64,000 bases of DNA, from positions 169,639 through 233,638 of the forward strand of contig JADGNZ010000001.1 in the NCBI GenBank assembly GCA_017883205.1, given 5' to 3'. Under the pieces are notes generated by a model. That model did no database searches. It was given only the letters and a program-made list of their open reading frames with translations, and was not told the origin of the DNA. The position numbers and the translations under genes were made by a program. Shown here piece after piece: positions 1-9,068 of this stretch. Each line of letters starts with the position of its first letter. The stretch's first letter is position 1. This stretch comes from Thermoanaerobaculia bacterium (lineage in GTDB: Bacteria > Acidobacteriota > Thermoanaerobaculia > Gp7-AA8).

Positions 1-1020
1 CATAAGATCACTCTTCTTCCGGGCGACGGAATCGGCCCGGAGGTCACTGCCTCAGTCGTTTCGATCATCGAATGTGCCGGCGTCGATGTGGAGTGGGAGA
101 AGTTCTTCGTCGGCGCGGAAGCGCTCGCCCGCTTTGGCGATCCATTGCCAGGCGACGTGCTCGAATCGATCCTGCGCAACAAAGTGGCGCTCAAGGGGCC
201 GGTGACCACGCCGATCGGCACCGGCTTTTCATCGATCAACGTCCGGCTGCGCAAGACTCTCGACCTCTACGCCAATCTGCGGCCGGTGAAGTCGATGCCG
301 AACATCATCACGCGCTACGAGAACGTCGACATCATCGTGGTCCGGGAAAACACGGAGGATCTCTACAGCGGTCTCGAGCACGAGGTCGTCCCCGGCGTCG
401 TCGAGTCGATCAAGATCATCACCGAGCGCGCCTCCACGCGCATCGCCAGATTCGCCTTCGAGTACGCACGCACGCACGGCCGTAAGCGCGTCACAGCGGT
501 GCACAAGGCGAACATCATGAAGCTCTCCGACGGCCTGTTCCTGGAGTGCTTTCGCAACATCGCGAAGGAGTATCCGAACATCGAGGCCGACGACAAGATC
601 GTCGACAACCTCTGCATGCAGATGGTCATGAATCCGATCCAGTTCGATGTGCTGCTGTTGGAAAATCTCTACGGCGACATCGTCTCGGATCTCGCTGCGG
701 GCCTGGTGGGCGGGCTCGGTGTCGTGGGCGGCGCGAACATCGGTGAGAACGGCGCCGTGTTCGAGGCCGTGCACGGAAGTGCGCCCGACATCGCGGGACA
801 GAACAAAGCAAATCCGCTGGCGCTGCTGCAGTCGGCAGTCCTGATGCTGCATCACATCAACGAGAGCGACGCTGCGAAGCGTGTTCAGGAAGCGATCGTG
901 AAGGTGCTCGACTCGGGACCGGAGCACAGGACGCGCGACATCGGAGGCATCGGGACGACCGCCGACTTCACGACGGCCATGTGCGAGACGTTGCGCCGGG
1001 GAACGAGGGCCGGCGATTGA
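1..1020 (+). CDS. icd: NAD-type isocitrate dehydrogenase (5' partial)
   Basis: The reading frame is open at the first base, so the first few codons lie outside the window; 339 residues are visible. It belongs to the isocitrate/isopropylmalate dehydrogenase family, which oxidatively decarboxylates 2-hydroxyacids in the cytoplasm. The start LLPGDGIGPE is the family nucleotide-site signature, ENTEDLYSG and the downstream IKIIT block favour isocitrate over isopropylmalate dehydrogenase, KANIMKLSDG carries the catalytic Lys region, and the C-terminal TTADFTTAM is typical of the NAD-dependent TCA-cycle type. The length fits the short NAD form (about 335-345 residues). Substrate choice is inferred from motifs; homoisocitrate or isopropylmalate dehydrogenase is the less likely alternative. 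Confidence 0.88.
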   Translation, partial: HKITLLPGDGIGPEVTASVVSIIECAGVDVEWEKFFVGAEALARFGDPLPGDVLESILRNKVALKGPVTTPIGTGFSSINVRLRKTLDLYANLRPVKSMPNIITRYENVDIIVVRENTEDLYSGLEHEVVPGVVESIKIITERASTRIARFAFEYARTHGRKRVTAVHKANIMKLSDGLFLECFRNIAKEYPNIEADDKIVDNLCMQMVMNPIQFDVLLLENLYGDIVSDLAAGLVGGLGVVGGANIGENGAVFEAVHGSAPDIAGQNKANPLALLQSAVLMLHHINESDAAKRVQEAIVKVLDSGPEHRTRDIGGIGTTADFTTAMCETLRRGTRAGD

Positions 1021-1038
1021 TGCTGCTGCGGTTACCGC

Positions 1039-1443
1039 ATGATCGACTTTGAAACATACTTTCGCGCCGGTCTCGATCATTTCAACGCCGGCGAGTTCTG
1101 GGATGCGCACGAATCATGGGAGACGATCTGGCTCGAAGCGGAGTCGGAAATACACGTGTTTTTGCAGGGCCTCATCCAGCTTGCGGCGGCCTATCACCAC
1201 GTCAAACGGGGCACGTACCCGGGAGGGCTGCGGCTTTTCGATGCGGCGCTGCAGAAGCTGGAGGGGTTTCCGAAGCGCTGGTGCGGGATCGACCGGACCT
1301 CCGCCGAACTGGCAGCGCACCGTCATCGGGAGTGGGTGGCCGGTGTCCTGGCACGCAATGCGAAGGCGGAGCGACTTGATGCCAACGACTTTCCGCGGCT
1401 CGTTTCGGATGATTCTCCGATTCCACCGTTTGAACACTGGTGA
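1039..1443 (+). CDS. DUF309 domain protein
   Basis: A 134-residue protein matching the DUF309 family. The helical core contains the family hallmarks FNAGEFWDAHESWE near residues 14-27 and LQGLIQLAAAYHH near residues 42-54, with conserved His and Glu residues that suggest a metal or small-ligand site, although the biochemical function of the family is unknown. It begins 18 bp after the isocitrate dehydrogenase stop without a clear Shine-Dalgarno sequence, so it may be co-transcribed with it. The family is widespread as a small stand-alone protein; no specific role can be assigned from context. Confidence 0.8.
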   Translation: MIDFETYFRAGLDHFNAGEFWDAHESWETIWLEAESEIHVFLQGLIQLAAAYHHVKRGTYPGGLRLFDAALQKLEGFPKRWCGIDRTSAELAAHRHREWVAGVLARNAKAERLDANDFPRLVSDDSPIPPFEHW

Positions 1444-1513
1444 TGCAGCGTCCGATCTCGTATGATTCATCCATCCCCAATTCCCAACGCCACCAATGTA
1501 GCCGAGGATCCAA

Positions 1514-2524
1514 ATGCAGGAAATCGATCAACGGGACCGTGAGCTGCTGGGTGCCCTGCAGAGTGAGATTCCCCTGGTCTCGACGCCGTTCGCTCTCATC
1601 GGACAAGCGATCGACATGTCGGAAAAAGAAGTCATCAAGCGCATCGAGCGCCTGAAACGCGACGGACTGCTGCGGCAGCTCGCTGCGCAATTTGATGCCC
1701 GAGCTCTCGGCTACCGCTCATGCCTCGTGGCGGCGAAAGTCGATCCTGAAAGAATCGACGACGCGGCAGCGATGATCAACGCGCATCCCGGCGTCACGCA
1801 GAACTACCGGCGCAACAACGACTTCAATCTCTGGTTCACGATCGCGGTCTCATCGTCGTCGCTGCTCGGTCTCAACCGCACGATCGAGATCCTCGGCAGC
1901 GAGGCCGGTTGTGAGACCGTGCGCGCGCTGCCGACGCTCCGGCAATTCAAAGGCAGCAGCGACACCGATGAATCGCAGAGCGACACGCAGTTCGCACCGC
2001 TGACGCCGGTCGAGATCGAGTCCGTCCGCCTCCTGCAGCGCGACCTGCCGCTCCAGCCGCGTCCTTTCGAAGCGATGGCGAAAACGAATGGAATCGGCGC
2101 GGACGAATTGCTCGCCGCCGCGAAGTCGCTGCTGCAGCGCGGGTATATCCGCCGCTACAGCGCCGTCGTGCAGACACGGAAGAGCGGATTTGGCGCCAGC
2201 GCGATGGGCGTATGGATCGTCCCGTCCGACTCCGTCGAAGATGCCGGCACGAAGATGTCGCAGAACAAAGCCGTCTCGCATTGCTACCTCCGCCCCGTGT
2301 ACGACGACTGGCCCTACAACCTCTACACCATCGTGCACGGCCGCTCGGTCGACGAGTGCGAGTCGATCATCAACGACCTCGCCATCGATACCGGCGTCGA
2401 GTCGAGGCAGGCGCTCTACCCGACCCGCGAGTACAAGAAAGCGCGTATCAACCTCTTCTCTCCGGAAGTGGAAGAGTGGGAGACGGCGCACGGGGCAAGC
2501 CAGAGCGCGAGCGCAGCGTCGTAG
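1514..2524 (+). CDS. Fused AhbA/AhbB-like siroheme decarboxylase (Lrp/AsnC fold)
   Basis: This 336-residue protein is two Lrp/AsnC-like units in tandem. Each half has an N-terminal winged helix (residues about 5-65 and 165-215) followed by an AsnC ligand-domain-like part. Half 1 has NYRRNNDFNLWFTI near residues 97-110, and half 2 has HCYLRPVYDDWPYNLYT followed later by EYKKARINLF. These are family hallmarks of siroheme decarboxylase AhbA/AhbB and the heme d1 proteins NirD/L/G/H, which remove acetate carboxyls from siroheme. Such proteins are often misannotated as transcription factors. A GAGG-like ribosome site precedes the ATG. No other siroheme or alternative heme genes are in the window, so the pathway role is inferred; a regulator function is the alternative. 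Confidence 0.72.
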   Translation: MQEIDQRDRELLGALQSEIPLVSTPFALIGQAIDMSEKEVIKRIERLKRDGLLRQLAAQFDARALGYRSCLVAAKVDPERIDDAAAMINAHPGVTQNYRRNNDFNLWFTIAVSSSSLLGLNRTIEILGSEAGCETVRALPTLRQFKGSSDTDESQSDTQFAPLTPVEIESVRLLQRDLPLQPRPFEAMAKTNGIGADELLAAAKSLLQRGYIRRYSAVVQTRKSGFGASAMGVWIVPSDSVEDAGTKMSQNKAVSHCYLRPVYDDWPYNLYTIVHGRSVDECESIINDLAIDTGVESRQALYPTREYKKARINLFSPEVEEWETAHGASQSASAAS

Positions 2525-2791
2525 ATCGATCGGGAGTACATCGCGGTGCGAGACCGAGCGTTCGCGGCGCCAGCTGCATAGTCAGTGCGGACGACGTACC
2601 TTCTGCGCTACAAAACATATGCTGTTTGCGGCGTCGGGGTGGTGGCCTTCTTGATCAAGACGTATGAAGCGTCATACCGCCCTGCCACAAACCTCCCGTA
2701 TCGCGAAAGGCCAACCACGCCGCGGAAAACAGGACGGTAGTTGCCGGACCCTGAAAGACTGGATCGTGGAGTGCCCTAGAATAGGCTCACG
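2525..2791. other. Intergenic region without recognised gene
   Basis: This 267-bp stretch between the siroheme-decarboxylase-like gene and the Abi_C gene holds no supportable gene or strong hairpin. Its last part contains TAGAAT at 2777-2782, a candidate -10 element ending 9 bp before the Abi_C start codon. Confidence 0.5.
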
Positions 2792-3559
2792 ATGACCGTC
2801 TCAGCGGGATACAAGACAGCCGAGGCACTCCAGGAAATGATCGTCGGATATCTCTCCAGTGGCGTCTATGTCCAAGCGGATTACAAACGGCTAAGACGCG
2901 ACTTGCTTGAAAACGCACGCACCGCCAAACACTTGCCACAGTTCATTCGGGATCGTCGTGATTTCGCAGAGGTCATGCAGTATCTAAGCGCCGAATTTGC
3001 GGTCACCAGTGCACGCAAGGACTTCATTTGGCAGATGTTTCGTCCCTTTTTGGATTTACTAGAATTTGAAGGGACGCCTGTAGAACAGACAACCTCGGAG
3101 TTGCTCCAGCGACTTGGCATGCCGGGCGTATACGAGGCGTGGAATCGGGCGCTAAGCCGCCACACCCATGATCCGGCCGGCGCAATTACGGCCGCCCGCA
3201 CACTCCTTGAAGAAGCTTGCAAGCACATCCTCTCAGACCTCGGCGTCGCATACGATGGGTCCGCTGACCTGCCGAAACTGTACAAGATGACAGCGGGAGC
3301 CCTGCTCATCGCTCCAACTCAGCACACGGAAGGTGTGTTCAAGCAGATTCTTGGCGGCTGTACTGCTGTGGTTGAAGGCCTCGGCGCTCTGCGTAACCGT
3401 GTCGGCGACGCGCACGGCAAGGGCCCTCGCCCGGTTCGGCCGGCGTCCCGCCATGCGCAACTGGCGATCGACCTTGCCGGTTCGGTCGCTACGTTTCTAT
3501 TTGCGACTTGGCAGGTGCGAAAAGGCGAGGGGCCATCGAGTCAGCAGCGGAGCACTTGA
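2792..3559 (+). CDS. Abortive infection family protein (Abi_C domain)
   Basis: A 255-residue protein whose C-terminal half (about residues 125-245) matches the Abi_C domain of abortive-infection proteins: conserved blocks are DPAGAITAARTLLEEACKHI, DLPKLYK, an IAPTQHTEGVFKQILGG segment, LGALRNRVGDAHGKG, and RHAQLAIDLAGS. The N-terminal 120 residues are helical and not assigned. Families with this domain are linked to phage exclusion, often as RNA-targeting (RN-H-type) HEPN-like nucleases; the RNRVGDAHG block fits that idea. The gene stands alone and its GC content is somewhat lower than that of its neighbours, consistent with horizontal acquisition. There is no Shine-Dalgarno site; TAGAAT at 2777-2782 is a likely -10. 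Activity is inferred. Confidence 0.75.
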   Translation: MTVSAGYKTAEALQEMIVGYLSSGVYVQADYKRLRRDLLENARTAKHLPQFIRDRRDFAEVMQYLSAEFAVTSARKDFIWQMFRPFLDLLEFEGTPVEQTTSELLQRLGMPGVYEAWNRALSRHTHDPAGAITAARTLLEEACKHILSDLGVAYDGSADLPKLYKMTAGALLIAPTQHTEGVFKQILGGCTAVVEGLGALRNRVGDAHGKGPRPVRPASRHAQLAIDLAGSVATFLFATWQVRKGEGPSSQQRST

Positions 3560-3833
3560 CCGTAGCGGTCAGACTGAGTAATCGCCGGCGCGAGGCCGAC
3601 ATCCGACGCTTTCCCTGTCATAACGTACCCGCGTAGGCTGCTTGGACACTTCTAGCCGTGCGTACCGGAACCGAATCACACTTTGGTCGATGGCCGCTTC
3701 AGATTTCCCAAGAGTCCCGCCACGATCGCGGCTGACACGATCGAATCTCCTTTCGCAGGGGCAGGACTACGAACCGGGCGAACCAAGAAACGCCCGCGTT
3801 GCCACGGGCGTTTCTGTCTGCAAACGATCGCGT
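3560..3833. other. Convergent intergenic region
   Basis: The 274 bp between the Abi_C gene and the foldase gene contains one strong hairpin (3786-3815, listed separately) and no supportable gene. Confidence 0.5.
3786..3815. terminator. Hairpin terminator between convergent genes
   Basis: A perfect 11-bp stem, AGAAACGCCCG at 3786-3796 paired with CGGGCGTTTCT at 3805-3815, with an 8-nt loop. It lies 18 bp past the stop of the minus-strand foldase gene. The U-tract is weak on either strand, so it may be partly bidirectional. Confidence 0.65.
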
Positions 3834-4805
3834 CTACTTGATGTTCTCGGGAAACACGCTGATGCGGCTGTTGCCGCGCAGCTCGTTGGTCAGTTTCGTC
3901 ACGGTCGTGACGACGTCGGTCGCCTTTTGCGTTATGAGGAACTCGCGAATGCTGGACTTCACTGAGTCGAACGGTTCGGTGCCCGGAGCCTGACGTCCTT
4001 CGACAAAGATCAGATGAAATCCGAATTTCGTCTGGATGATGCCGCTGACCGTGCCGGGCTTCATGCTCCATGCCGCGGTCTCGAAGTCGGCATCGGTCTG
4101 GCCCTTCGTGATCCAGCCCAGATCTCCTCCGTTCTCCGCTGACGCATCCTCGGAATACTTCTTCGCTGCATCCGCGAAATGAGCGAGGCGCAGGCGTGCC
4201 AGAACCTCCGGGTTCGACGTGCTCTGTGCCGACGCCACGTCCGCGCTTCGAAGATCCACGGCGACCTTCTTGATCCGGTCGAGGGCCTCTTCCTTCGTTT
4301 TGCGCGCCGGACCAACGTCGGTCACGCCGATCACGATGTGCCGCACGTGGACTTTTTCCGGCGTTGCGAAGTCGTCAGGATGCTCGGTGTAGTACGCCTT
4401 GATGTCGTCATCCGACACGATCTGTGCAGCCACGACGTCACGCACGTAGCGATCGAAGAGCGCCGATTCGCGGGCCGCATCGATCGCCTCGGCAACGTCC
4501 GGCCGTTTGTTGAAACCGGACTTGATCGCCTCCTGGATGAGAAGACGCTTGCGGATGTAGTTCTCGAGCAGCGCGCCCTTGCCGCCGTTGGCGTCGTAGC
4601 TCTGGCGCATCTGCGTGTTGAGGTTGCTGTACATGCGGTCGAGCTTCTCGACCGTGACAGTCTCACCATTGATGACGGCGACCGCCTTCTTCGAATCGGG
4701 GACGGCGACAGCCGCCGATTGCGCCGCGGGCGCCTGTGCCGGCGCACTTTGCTGCGCGGCCGCGGGCAGCGCCAGCAGCGAGATGAAAAGCATGCGTTTG
4801 ATCAA
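3834..4805 (-). CDS. Secreted parvulin-type peptidyl-prolyl isomerase (SurA/PrsA-like foldase)
   Basis: The product (323 residues from the chosen start) has a signal peptide (basic MIKRML then a hydrophobic LALPAAA cleavage region), a SurA-like N-terminal helical domain (about residues 40-140, including NYIRKRLLIQEA) and a PpiC-type rotamase domain with VHVRHIVIG, GGDLGWI and FGFHLIFVEGR. Such enzymes isomerise X-Pro bonds and chaperone exported proteins in the periplasm. I chose a TTG start at 4805 because GGAGG lies 7 nt upstream; the upstream in-frame ATG at 4829 has no ribosome site, and the ATG at 4793 is too far from it. It is a single rotamase domain, shorter than E. coli SurA. Confidence 0.85.
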   Translation of the reverse strand: MIKRMLFISLLALPAAAQQSAPAQAPAAQSAAVAVPDSKKAVAVINGETVTVEKLDRMYSNLNTQMRQSYDANGGKGALLENYIRKRLLIQEAIKSGFNKRPDVAEAIDAARESALFDRYVRDVVAAQIVSDDDIKAYYTEHPDDFATPEKVHVRHIVIGVTDVGPARKTKEEALDRIKKVAVDLRSADVASAQSTSNPEVLARLRLAHFADAAKKYSEDASAENGGDLGWITKGQTDADFETAAWSMKPGTVSGIIQTKFGFHLIFVEGRQAPGTEPFDSVKSSIREFLITQKATDVVTTVTKLTNELRGNSRISVFPENIK

Positions 4806-4960
4806 AGCGAATCCTCCAGACTGATTCATACGACGCGCTGACCAACAGGGTTACAGGAGGGGAGCATTCCGAGGGAGGGCTATCGAGGTTTGAGGAGCGT
4901 CGGCGGGCGTGAGTAAGACATCGAGTAGAAACAGGGCGAAGGTTCCGCGAGCGCAAGCAC

Positions 4961-5290
4961 TCACTTTCGCCCGGCGCGAATTGCCTCGGCACGAACCGCT
5001 TCGACGACGTCCCGAATTCGCTCATCTCCCAACGTGCTTTTCTCCAGCGGGAAGAGGATGTCTGGGCCGTCGAGGATCGAAAGCATGTGAGGAGCCTTCG
5101 TGATCAGGTCGCGAACTTCCTTTGTGTTGGGTAGCTCTGCGAACTGATACAGCTTCCCGAGTCCGAGAGCCTTGAGTGTTTCTCGAACAGTGCGAGGGCT
5201 GCCAGTCGCGCTTCGGATCTGCTTCAGCCGAATCGTCTTTCCTCGAAGTCGTTTCAGACGGAACTTCTTCGGTTTCGTTGCGTCAGGCAT
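4961..5290 (-). CDS. Free-standing ribosomal protein L30-like protein with terminal extensions
   Basis: A 109-residue basic protein. Residues about 17-75 align with bacterial uL30: KTIRLKQIRSATGSPRTVR, then TLKALGLGKLYQ, then an ELPNTKEVRDLI segment corresponding to the conserved DTPAVRGMI block. It carries a 16-residue lysine/arginine-rich N-terminal extension and a 35-residue C-terminal extension rich in Glu and Arg, both absent from normal 60-residue L30. It is not in a ribosomal operon; neighbours are a foldase gene and divergent dnaB. The ATG at 5290 is preceded by a weak TTAGG site; an in-frame upstream extension to 5377 is not supported. It could be the cell's only L30 or a paralogue with another RNA-binding role. 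Confidence 0.68.
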   Translation of the reverse strand: MPDATKPKKFRLKRLRGKTIRLKQIRSATGSPRTVRETLKALGLGKLYQFAELPNTKEVRDLITKAPHMLSILDGPDILFPLEKSTLGDERIRDVVEAVRAEAIRAGRK

Positions 5291-5535
5291 ACCTAATGAT
5301 AAACCCGCCCGATCGATCGCGATTCCGATTCTACGGGACGTAGAAACCGGTAACTTCATGTCAAGAGAAATCTTCACTTTTCAACAGGCAGAATCACTGC
5401 TCTGCTAACCTGCTGTCGCCTCCCCGGTCGATGGCGTTTGCCGTCCTGTGGAAAAGGTGTGGAGGGACTGTCTAGCGATTGTGGGCGTCGCCGCATGACG
5501 ACAAACCGGACCTACACTGCGCGTCCCAAAGTCCA

Positions 5536-6933
5536 ATGTCTGTTGCTCAACTCGACGTCGCGCTCGATCGGCCGATGCCGCAGTCTCCTGATGCGGAGCG
5601 TGCGGTACTCGGATCGATTCTGATCAACAACCATGCGTTCTATCGCGTGGTGGGAACGATCAACACCGAAGATTTTTTTCGCGATGCGCACCGCACGATC
5701 TTCGCCACGATGCGCCGTCTGGCTGAGCAGTCGCGCGAAATCGATCCGCTCACGCTGCGCGAGGAGTTGTCGAAGAACGCGCAGCTCGAACAGGTCGGCG
5801 GGTCGGCGTATGTCGCATCGCTCGTCGACGGCATCCCGGATATTGCCAACGTCGAGCGCTACGCCCGCATCGTGAAGGAGAAGTCGACGCTGCGGCGCCT
5901 GATCGTGATGGGCAACTCGGTGATGCGCGCCGCGCTCGACGCGCCGAGCGAACCAGCCGATGTGCTCAATATCGCCGAGAAGTCGATCTACGAGATCGCC
6001 GAGGGATCGATCGAGAAAGGATTCGTTGCGCTCGATCGGATCACGCGGAGCAACATGACCGCGATCGAGCAATTGCAACACGCCGGAAAACTGATCACCG
6101 GCATCCCCACCGGGTACGACCGCTTCAACGAATTCACCTCGGGCTTTCAGAATCAGGATCTGATCATCATCGCGGCGAGACCGAGCATGGGGAAAACGGC
6201 CATGATGATGAACATCGCCGAGTCGATCGCCATCCCTGAGCGATCGGGAGGGCCGCGGCCGCCGGCGCAGCGGCTGTACTCGGTCGGCGTTTTCTCGCTT
6301 GAAATGTCGAAAGAGCAGATCGGCCTGCGTATCCTCTCGTCGGAGTCCGGCGTGTCGAATCATCTCATCCGCGCCGGCATGCTCAGCGAGCGCAACTGGC
6401 GCGACCTCGCCGATGCCTCGGCACGTCTGGCGAAGGCAAAGATCTTCATCGACGACACGCCCGGCATGGACATCATGGAGATGCGGGCCAAAGCGCGCCG
6501 CCTCAAGATGGAAGCCGGTCTCGACATGATCATGGTCGATTACCTCCAGCTCATGGCGGTGAAGGGAAAGACCGAATCGCGCAACCAGGAAATCTCGCAG
6601 ATATCGCGCGGGCTGAAGGCCATCGCCAAAGAATTGAACCTTCCGCTCATCTCGCTATCCCAGCTCTCACGCCGTCCCGAACAGCGCACGGGCGATCATC
6701 GTCCGCAGCTCTCCGACCTTCGCGAATCAGGATCGATCGAGCAGGATGCCGACGTCGTCTGCTTCATCTATCGCGACGAGGTCTACAACAAGGATACGGA
6801 AGAGAAGGGCATCGCCGAGATCATCATCGGCAAGCAGCGCAACGGCCCGATCGGCGACTTCAAGCTCGTCTTCCGAAACGACATCACGAAGTTCTTCAAC
6901 TACGAGCCCACGCCGGACTACGGACCGCAGTAG
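5536..6933 (+). CDS. dnaB: Replicative DNA helicase DnaB
   Basis: A 465-residue protein with the two DnaB domains: an N-terminal helical primase-binding domain (SPDAERAVLGSIL near residues 16-28 and SYVASLVDGIPDIANVERYA-like text near 95-115) and a RecA-like helicase domain with Walker A ARPSMGKTA near residue 213, FSLEMSKEQ, VDYLQLM (Walker B) and SQLSRRPE. It unwinds DNA as a hexamer ahead of the fork. No intein is present. I chose ATG 5536 because the homologous N-terminus begins just after it; an in-frame TTG at 5479 would add 19 unrelated residues. A TACACT element at 5513-5518 may be the -10. Confidence 0.96.
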   Translation: MSVAQLDVALDRPMPQSPDAERAVLGSILINNHAFYRVVGTINTEDFFRDAHRTIFATMRRLAEQSREIDPLTLREELSKNAQLEQVGGSAYVASLVDGIPDIANVERYARIVKEKSTLRRLIVMGNSVMRAALDAPSEPADVLNIAEKSIYEIAEGSIEKGFVALDRITRSNMTAIEQLQHAGKLITGIPTGYDRFNEFTSGFQNQDLIIIAARPSMGKTAMMMNIAESIAIPERSGGPRPPAQRLYSVGVFSLEMSKEQIGLRILSSESGVSNHLIRAGMLSERNWRDLADASARLAKAKIFIDDTPGMDIMEMRAKARRLKMEAGLDMIMVDYLQLMAVKGKTESRNQEISQISRGLKAIAKELNLPLISLSQLSRRPEQRTGDHRPQLSDLRESGSIEQDADVVCFIYRDEVYNKDTEEKGIAEIIIGKQRNGPIGDFKLVFRNDITKFFNYEPTPDYGPQ

Positions 6934-6981
6934 ACGTGGTTCCGTTATCCCGCAGCCGTCAGGAAGAGTACGATCAGCGCT

Positions 6982-8250
6982 ATGCGACGCGCTTTCCTAG
7001 TTGCTGCTCTCCTCACGACCATTGCTCTTCGCGCCCGCGCGAACGTCCTGCGGCTCAACGTCAACGACACGATCCAGCCGATCAGCGATGAATTCATCGG
7101 GCGTGCGCTCGATCAGGCGCAGCGCGAGCACGACGATGCGGTGATCCTCGTCATGAGCACTCCGGGTGGCCTCCTTGACTCCACGCGCTCCATCGTCGAG
7201 AAGATCATGACCTCGCGCGTGCCGGTGATCGTTTTCGTCGCTCCGGCGGGCAGCCGCGCCGCATCAGCGGGATTCTTCATCCTCGAGGCGGCGGACATCG
7301 CCGCCATGGCTCCCGGAACCAACACGGGCGCAGCCCATCCCGTTCTGTTCGGCGAAAAGATGGACGAGATCATGAAGGTGAAGATGGAGAACGATGCCGC
7401 AGCCTTCATGCGCACCATCGCGGCAAAGCGCGGCCGGAATGTCGCGGTCGCCGAGAGTGCCGTGCGCGAGTCGAAGTCCTTCACCGAGCAGGAAGCGCTG
7501 GCGCAGAAGCTGATCGATGTGATCGCGCCCAACGACCGGGCGCTGCTCATGGCAATCGACGGCCGGACCCTCAAGCATTACGACGGGACGACAACCACGC
7601 TCCACGTCACGAACGCAAACATCAACACGGTGGAGATGTCACTGCGGCAGAAGCTGATGTCGGCCCTGATGGATCCGAACTTCGCGTTCCTCCTGCTGGT
7701 CCTGGGAGGGCTGGCGATCTTCGCGGAGTTCAACCATCCCGGAGCGATTGCGCCCGGCGTCGTGGGTGTGATCGCGATCCTTCTGGCGCTGTTCGCCCTC
7801 AACCTGCTGCCCGTCCGTTACGCGTCTCTGGCGCTTCTGGTGGCGGCCTTTATTCTCTTCGCGCTCGAGGCCAAGTTCGCCAGCCACGGCGTTCTTGGCG
7901 CAGGCGGCATCGTCTGCATGGTCATCGGCGGCCTCTTTCTGGTCGACGGACCCATTCCTCAGATGCGCGTGAACATCCTCACGGCACTCGCTGTCAGCAT
8001 CCCCATTGGCCTGATCGCCGTTTTCCTGACGACGCTCGTGTTGCGCGCGCGCCACGGCCGGGTTTCGACCGGCAGCGACGGGATGATCGGCGAGATCGGC
8101 GTGGCCCGCACCTCAATCGGAACGGATGGGAAAGTCTTCGTTCACGGCGAGCTCTGGAACGCCATGGCGAAGAGCGTGATCCCGGAAGGCGCGCGCGTGC
8201 GCGTGGCCGGGATCAACGGGCTGCATCTGCTGGTCGAGCCCGCTGAGTGA
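6982..8250 (+). CDS. nfeD: NfeD-type membrane serine protease (long form)
   Basis: A 422-residue protein with a signal peptide, a ClpP-like protease domain (about residues 20-215; nucleophile Ser in the AASAGFF motif, candidate general-base Lys in [11 protein letters not shown]), four to five hydrophobic segments between about 230 and 360, and a C-terminal OB-fold NfeD domain ending in [18 protein letters not shown]. Archaeal homologues cleave the C-terminal tail of stomatin-like partners, and the next gene is exactly such a partner. The start lacks a close Shine-Dalgarno site; TACGAT at 6969-6974 ends 7 bp upstream, suggesting a leaderless message. Confidence 0.92.
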   Translation: MRRAFLVAALLTTIALRARANVLRLNVNDTIQPISDEFIGRALDQAQREHDDAVILVMSTPGGLLDSTRSIVEKIMTSRVPVIVFVAPAGSRAASAGFFILEAADIAAMAPGTNTGAAHPVLFGEKMDEIMKVKMENDAAAFMRTIAAKRGRNVAVAESAVRESKSFTEQEALAQKLIDVIAPNDRALLMAIDGRTLKHYDGTTTTLHVTNANINTVEMSLRQKLMSALMDPNFAFLLLVLGGLAIFAEFNHPGAIAPGVVGVIAILLALFALNLLPVRYASLALLVAAFILFALEAKFASHGVLGAGGIVCMVIGGLFLVDGPIPQMRVNILTALAVSIPIGLIAVFLTTLVLRARHGRVSTGSDGMIGEIGVARTSIGTDGKVFVHGELWNAMAKSVIPEGARVRVAGINGLHLLVEPAE

Positions 8251-8318
8251 GGGTTGCGACCGCGCAACCCCGCGACCGCGAAACCGATACAATCGCCAAC
8301 GTCCGCGCGGAGGTACTT

Positions 8319-9068
8319 ATGGGTTTCGTTGTCATCATTGTCATCCTTGGTCTTTACCTGCTCACCTCGATCAAGATCCTGCCCGAGTACGAGCGAGGGG
8401 TCATCTTCCGGCTGGGACGTTTGCTACCCGAGGCGAAGGGACCTGGGATCTTCCTGGTGTTTGCGCCGATCGACCGCATGGTGCGCGTCTCGCTGCGGCA
8501 GGAAGCGTTCGAGGTTCCGCCGCAGGACATCATCACGCGAGACAACGTCACGCTGAAGGTGAACGCCGTCGTCTTTCTGCGCGTGATCGAGCCGCGGAAC
8601 GCCGTCGTCGAAGTGTTCGACTACCGCTACCAGACCTCGCAGTTTGCGCAGACTACCCTTCGCTCCGTCCTTGGTGAAGTTGAGCTCGACGAGCTTCTCG
8701 CCCATCGCGACGCTCTCAACGCCCGCATCCAGACGATTCTCGACCAGCACACCGAACCTTGGGGCGTGAAAGTGGCGAACGTCGAAGTGAAGCAGGTCGA
8801 TCTGCCGGAGTCGATGCTCCGCGCGATGGCGAAGCAGGCCGAGGCCGAGCGCGAGAAGCGGGCGAAGCTGATTCATGCCGAGGGCGAATTTGCGGCGTCG
8901 CAGAGACTCGCGGATGCAGCGCACGTTCTGGCCACGCAGCCGACCGCGCTCCAGTTGCGTTACCTGCAGACGCTGACCGAGATCGGCGTCGAGAAGAACA
9001 CGACCATCGTCTTCCCGTTGCCGATCGACATCCTTTCGGGGTTGACCAACTTCCTGAATAAAGAATGA
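8319..9068 (+). CDS. Slipin/stomatin-like SPFH domain protein
   Basis: A 249-residue membrane-anchored band-7 protein: one N-terminal hydrophobic segment (residues 2-17), an SPFH domain with [11 protein letters not shown] and [11 protein letters not shown], then a coiled-coil region rich in Ala, Glu and Lys (about 165-215) and a short hydrophobic C-terminus near PIDILSGL. Homologues form large ring-like assemblies in membrane microdomains and are cleaved by NfeD proteases. AGGT-containing GCGGAGGT precedes ATG 8319. It lies 68 bp after nfeD and overlaps the next gene by 4 bp (ATGA), so the three form an operon. Confidence 0.93.
   Translation: MGFVVIIVILGLYLLTSIKILPEYERGVIFRLGRLLPEAKGPGIFLVFAPIDRMVRVSLRQEAFEVPPQDIITRDNVTLKVNAVVFLRVIEPRNAVVEVFDYRYQTSQFAQTTLRSVLGEVELDELLAHRDALNARIQTILDQHTEPWGVKVANVEVKQVDLPESMLRAMAKQAEAEREKRAKLIHAEGEFAASQRLADAAHVLATQPTALQLRYLQTLTEIGVEKNTTIVFPLPIDILSGLTNFLNKE

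Noticed and set aside
229..1110. 293-codon minus-strand frame over isocitrate dehydrogenase
   Set aside because: Composition is typical of an antisense shadow, and the plus-strand frame carries clear family motifs.
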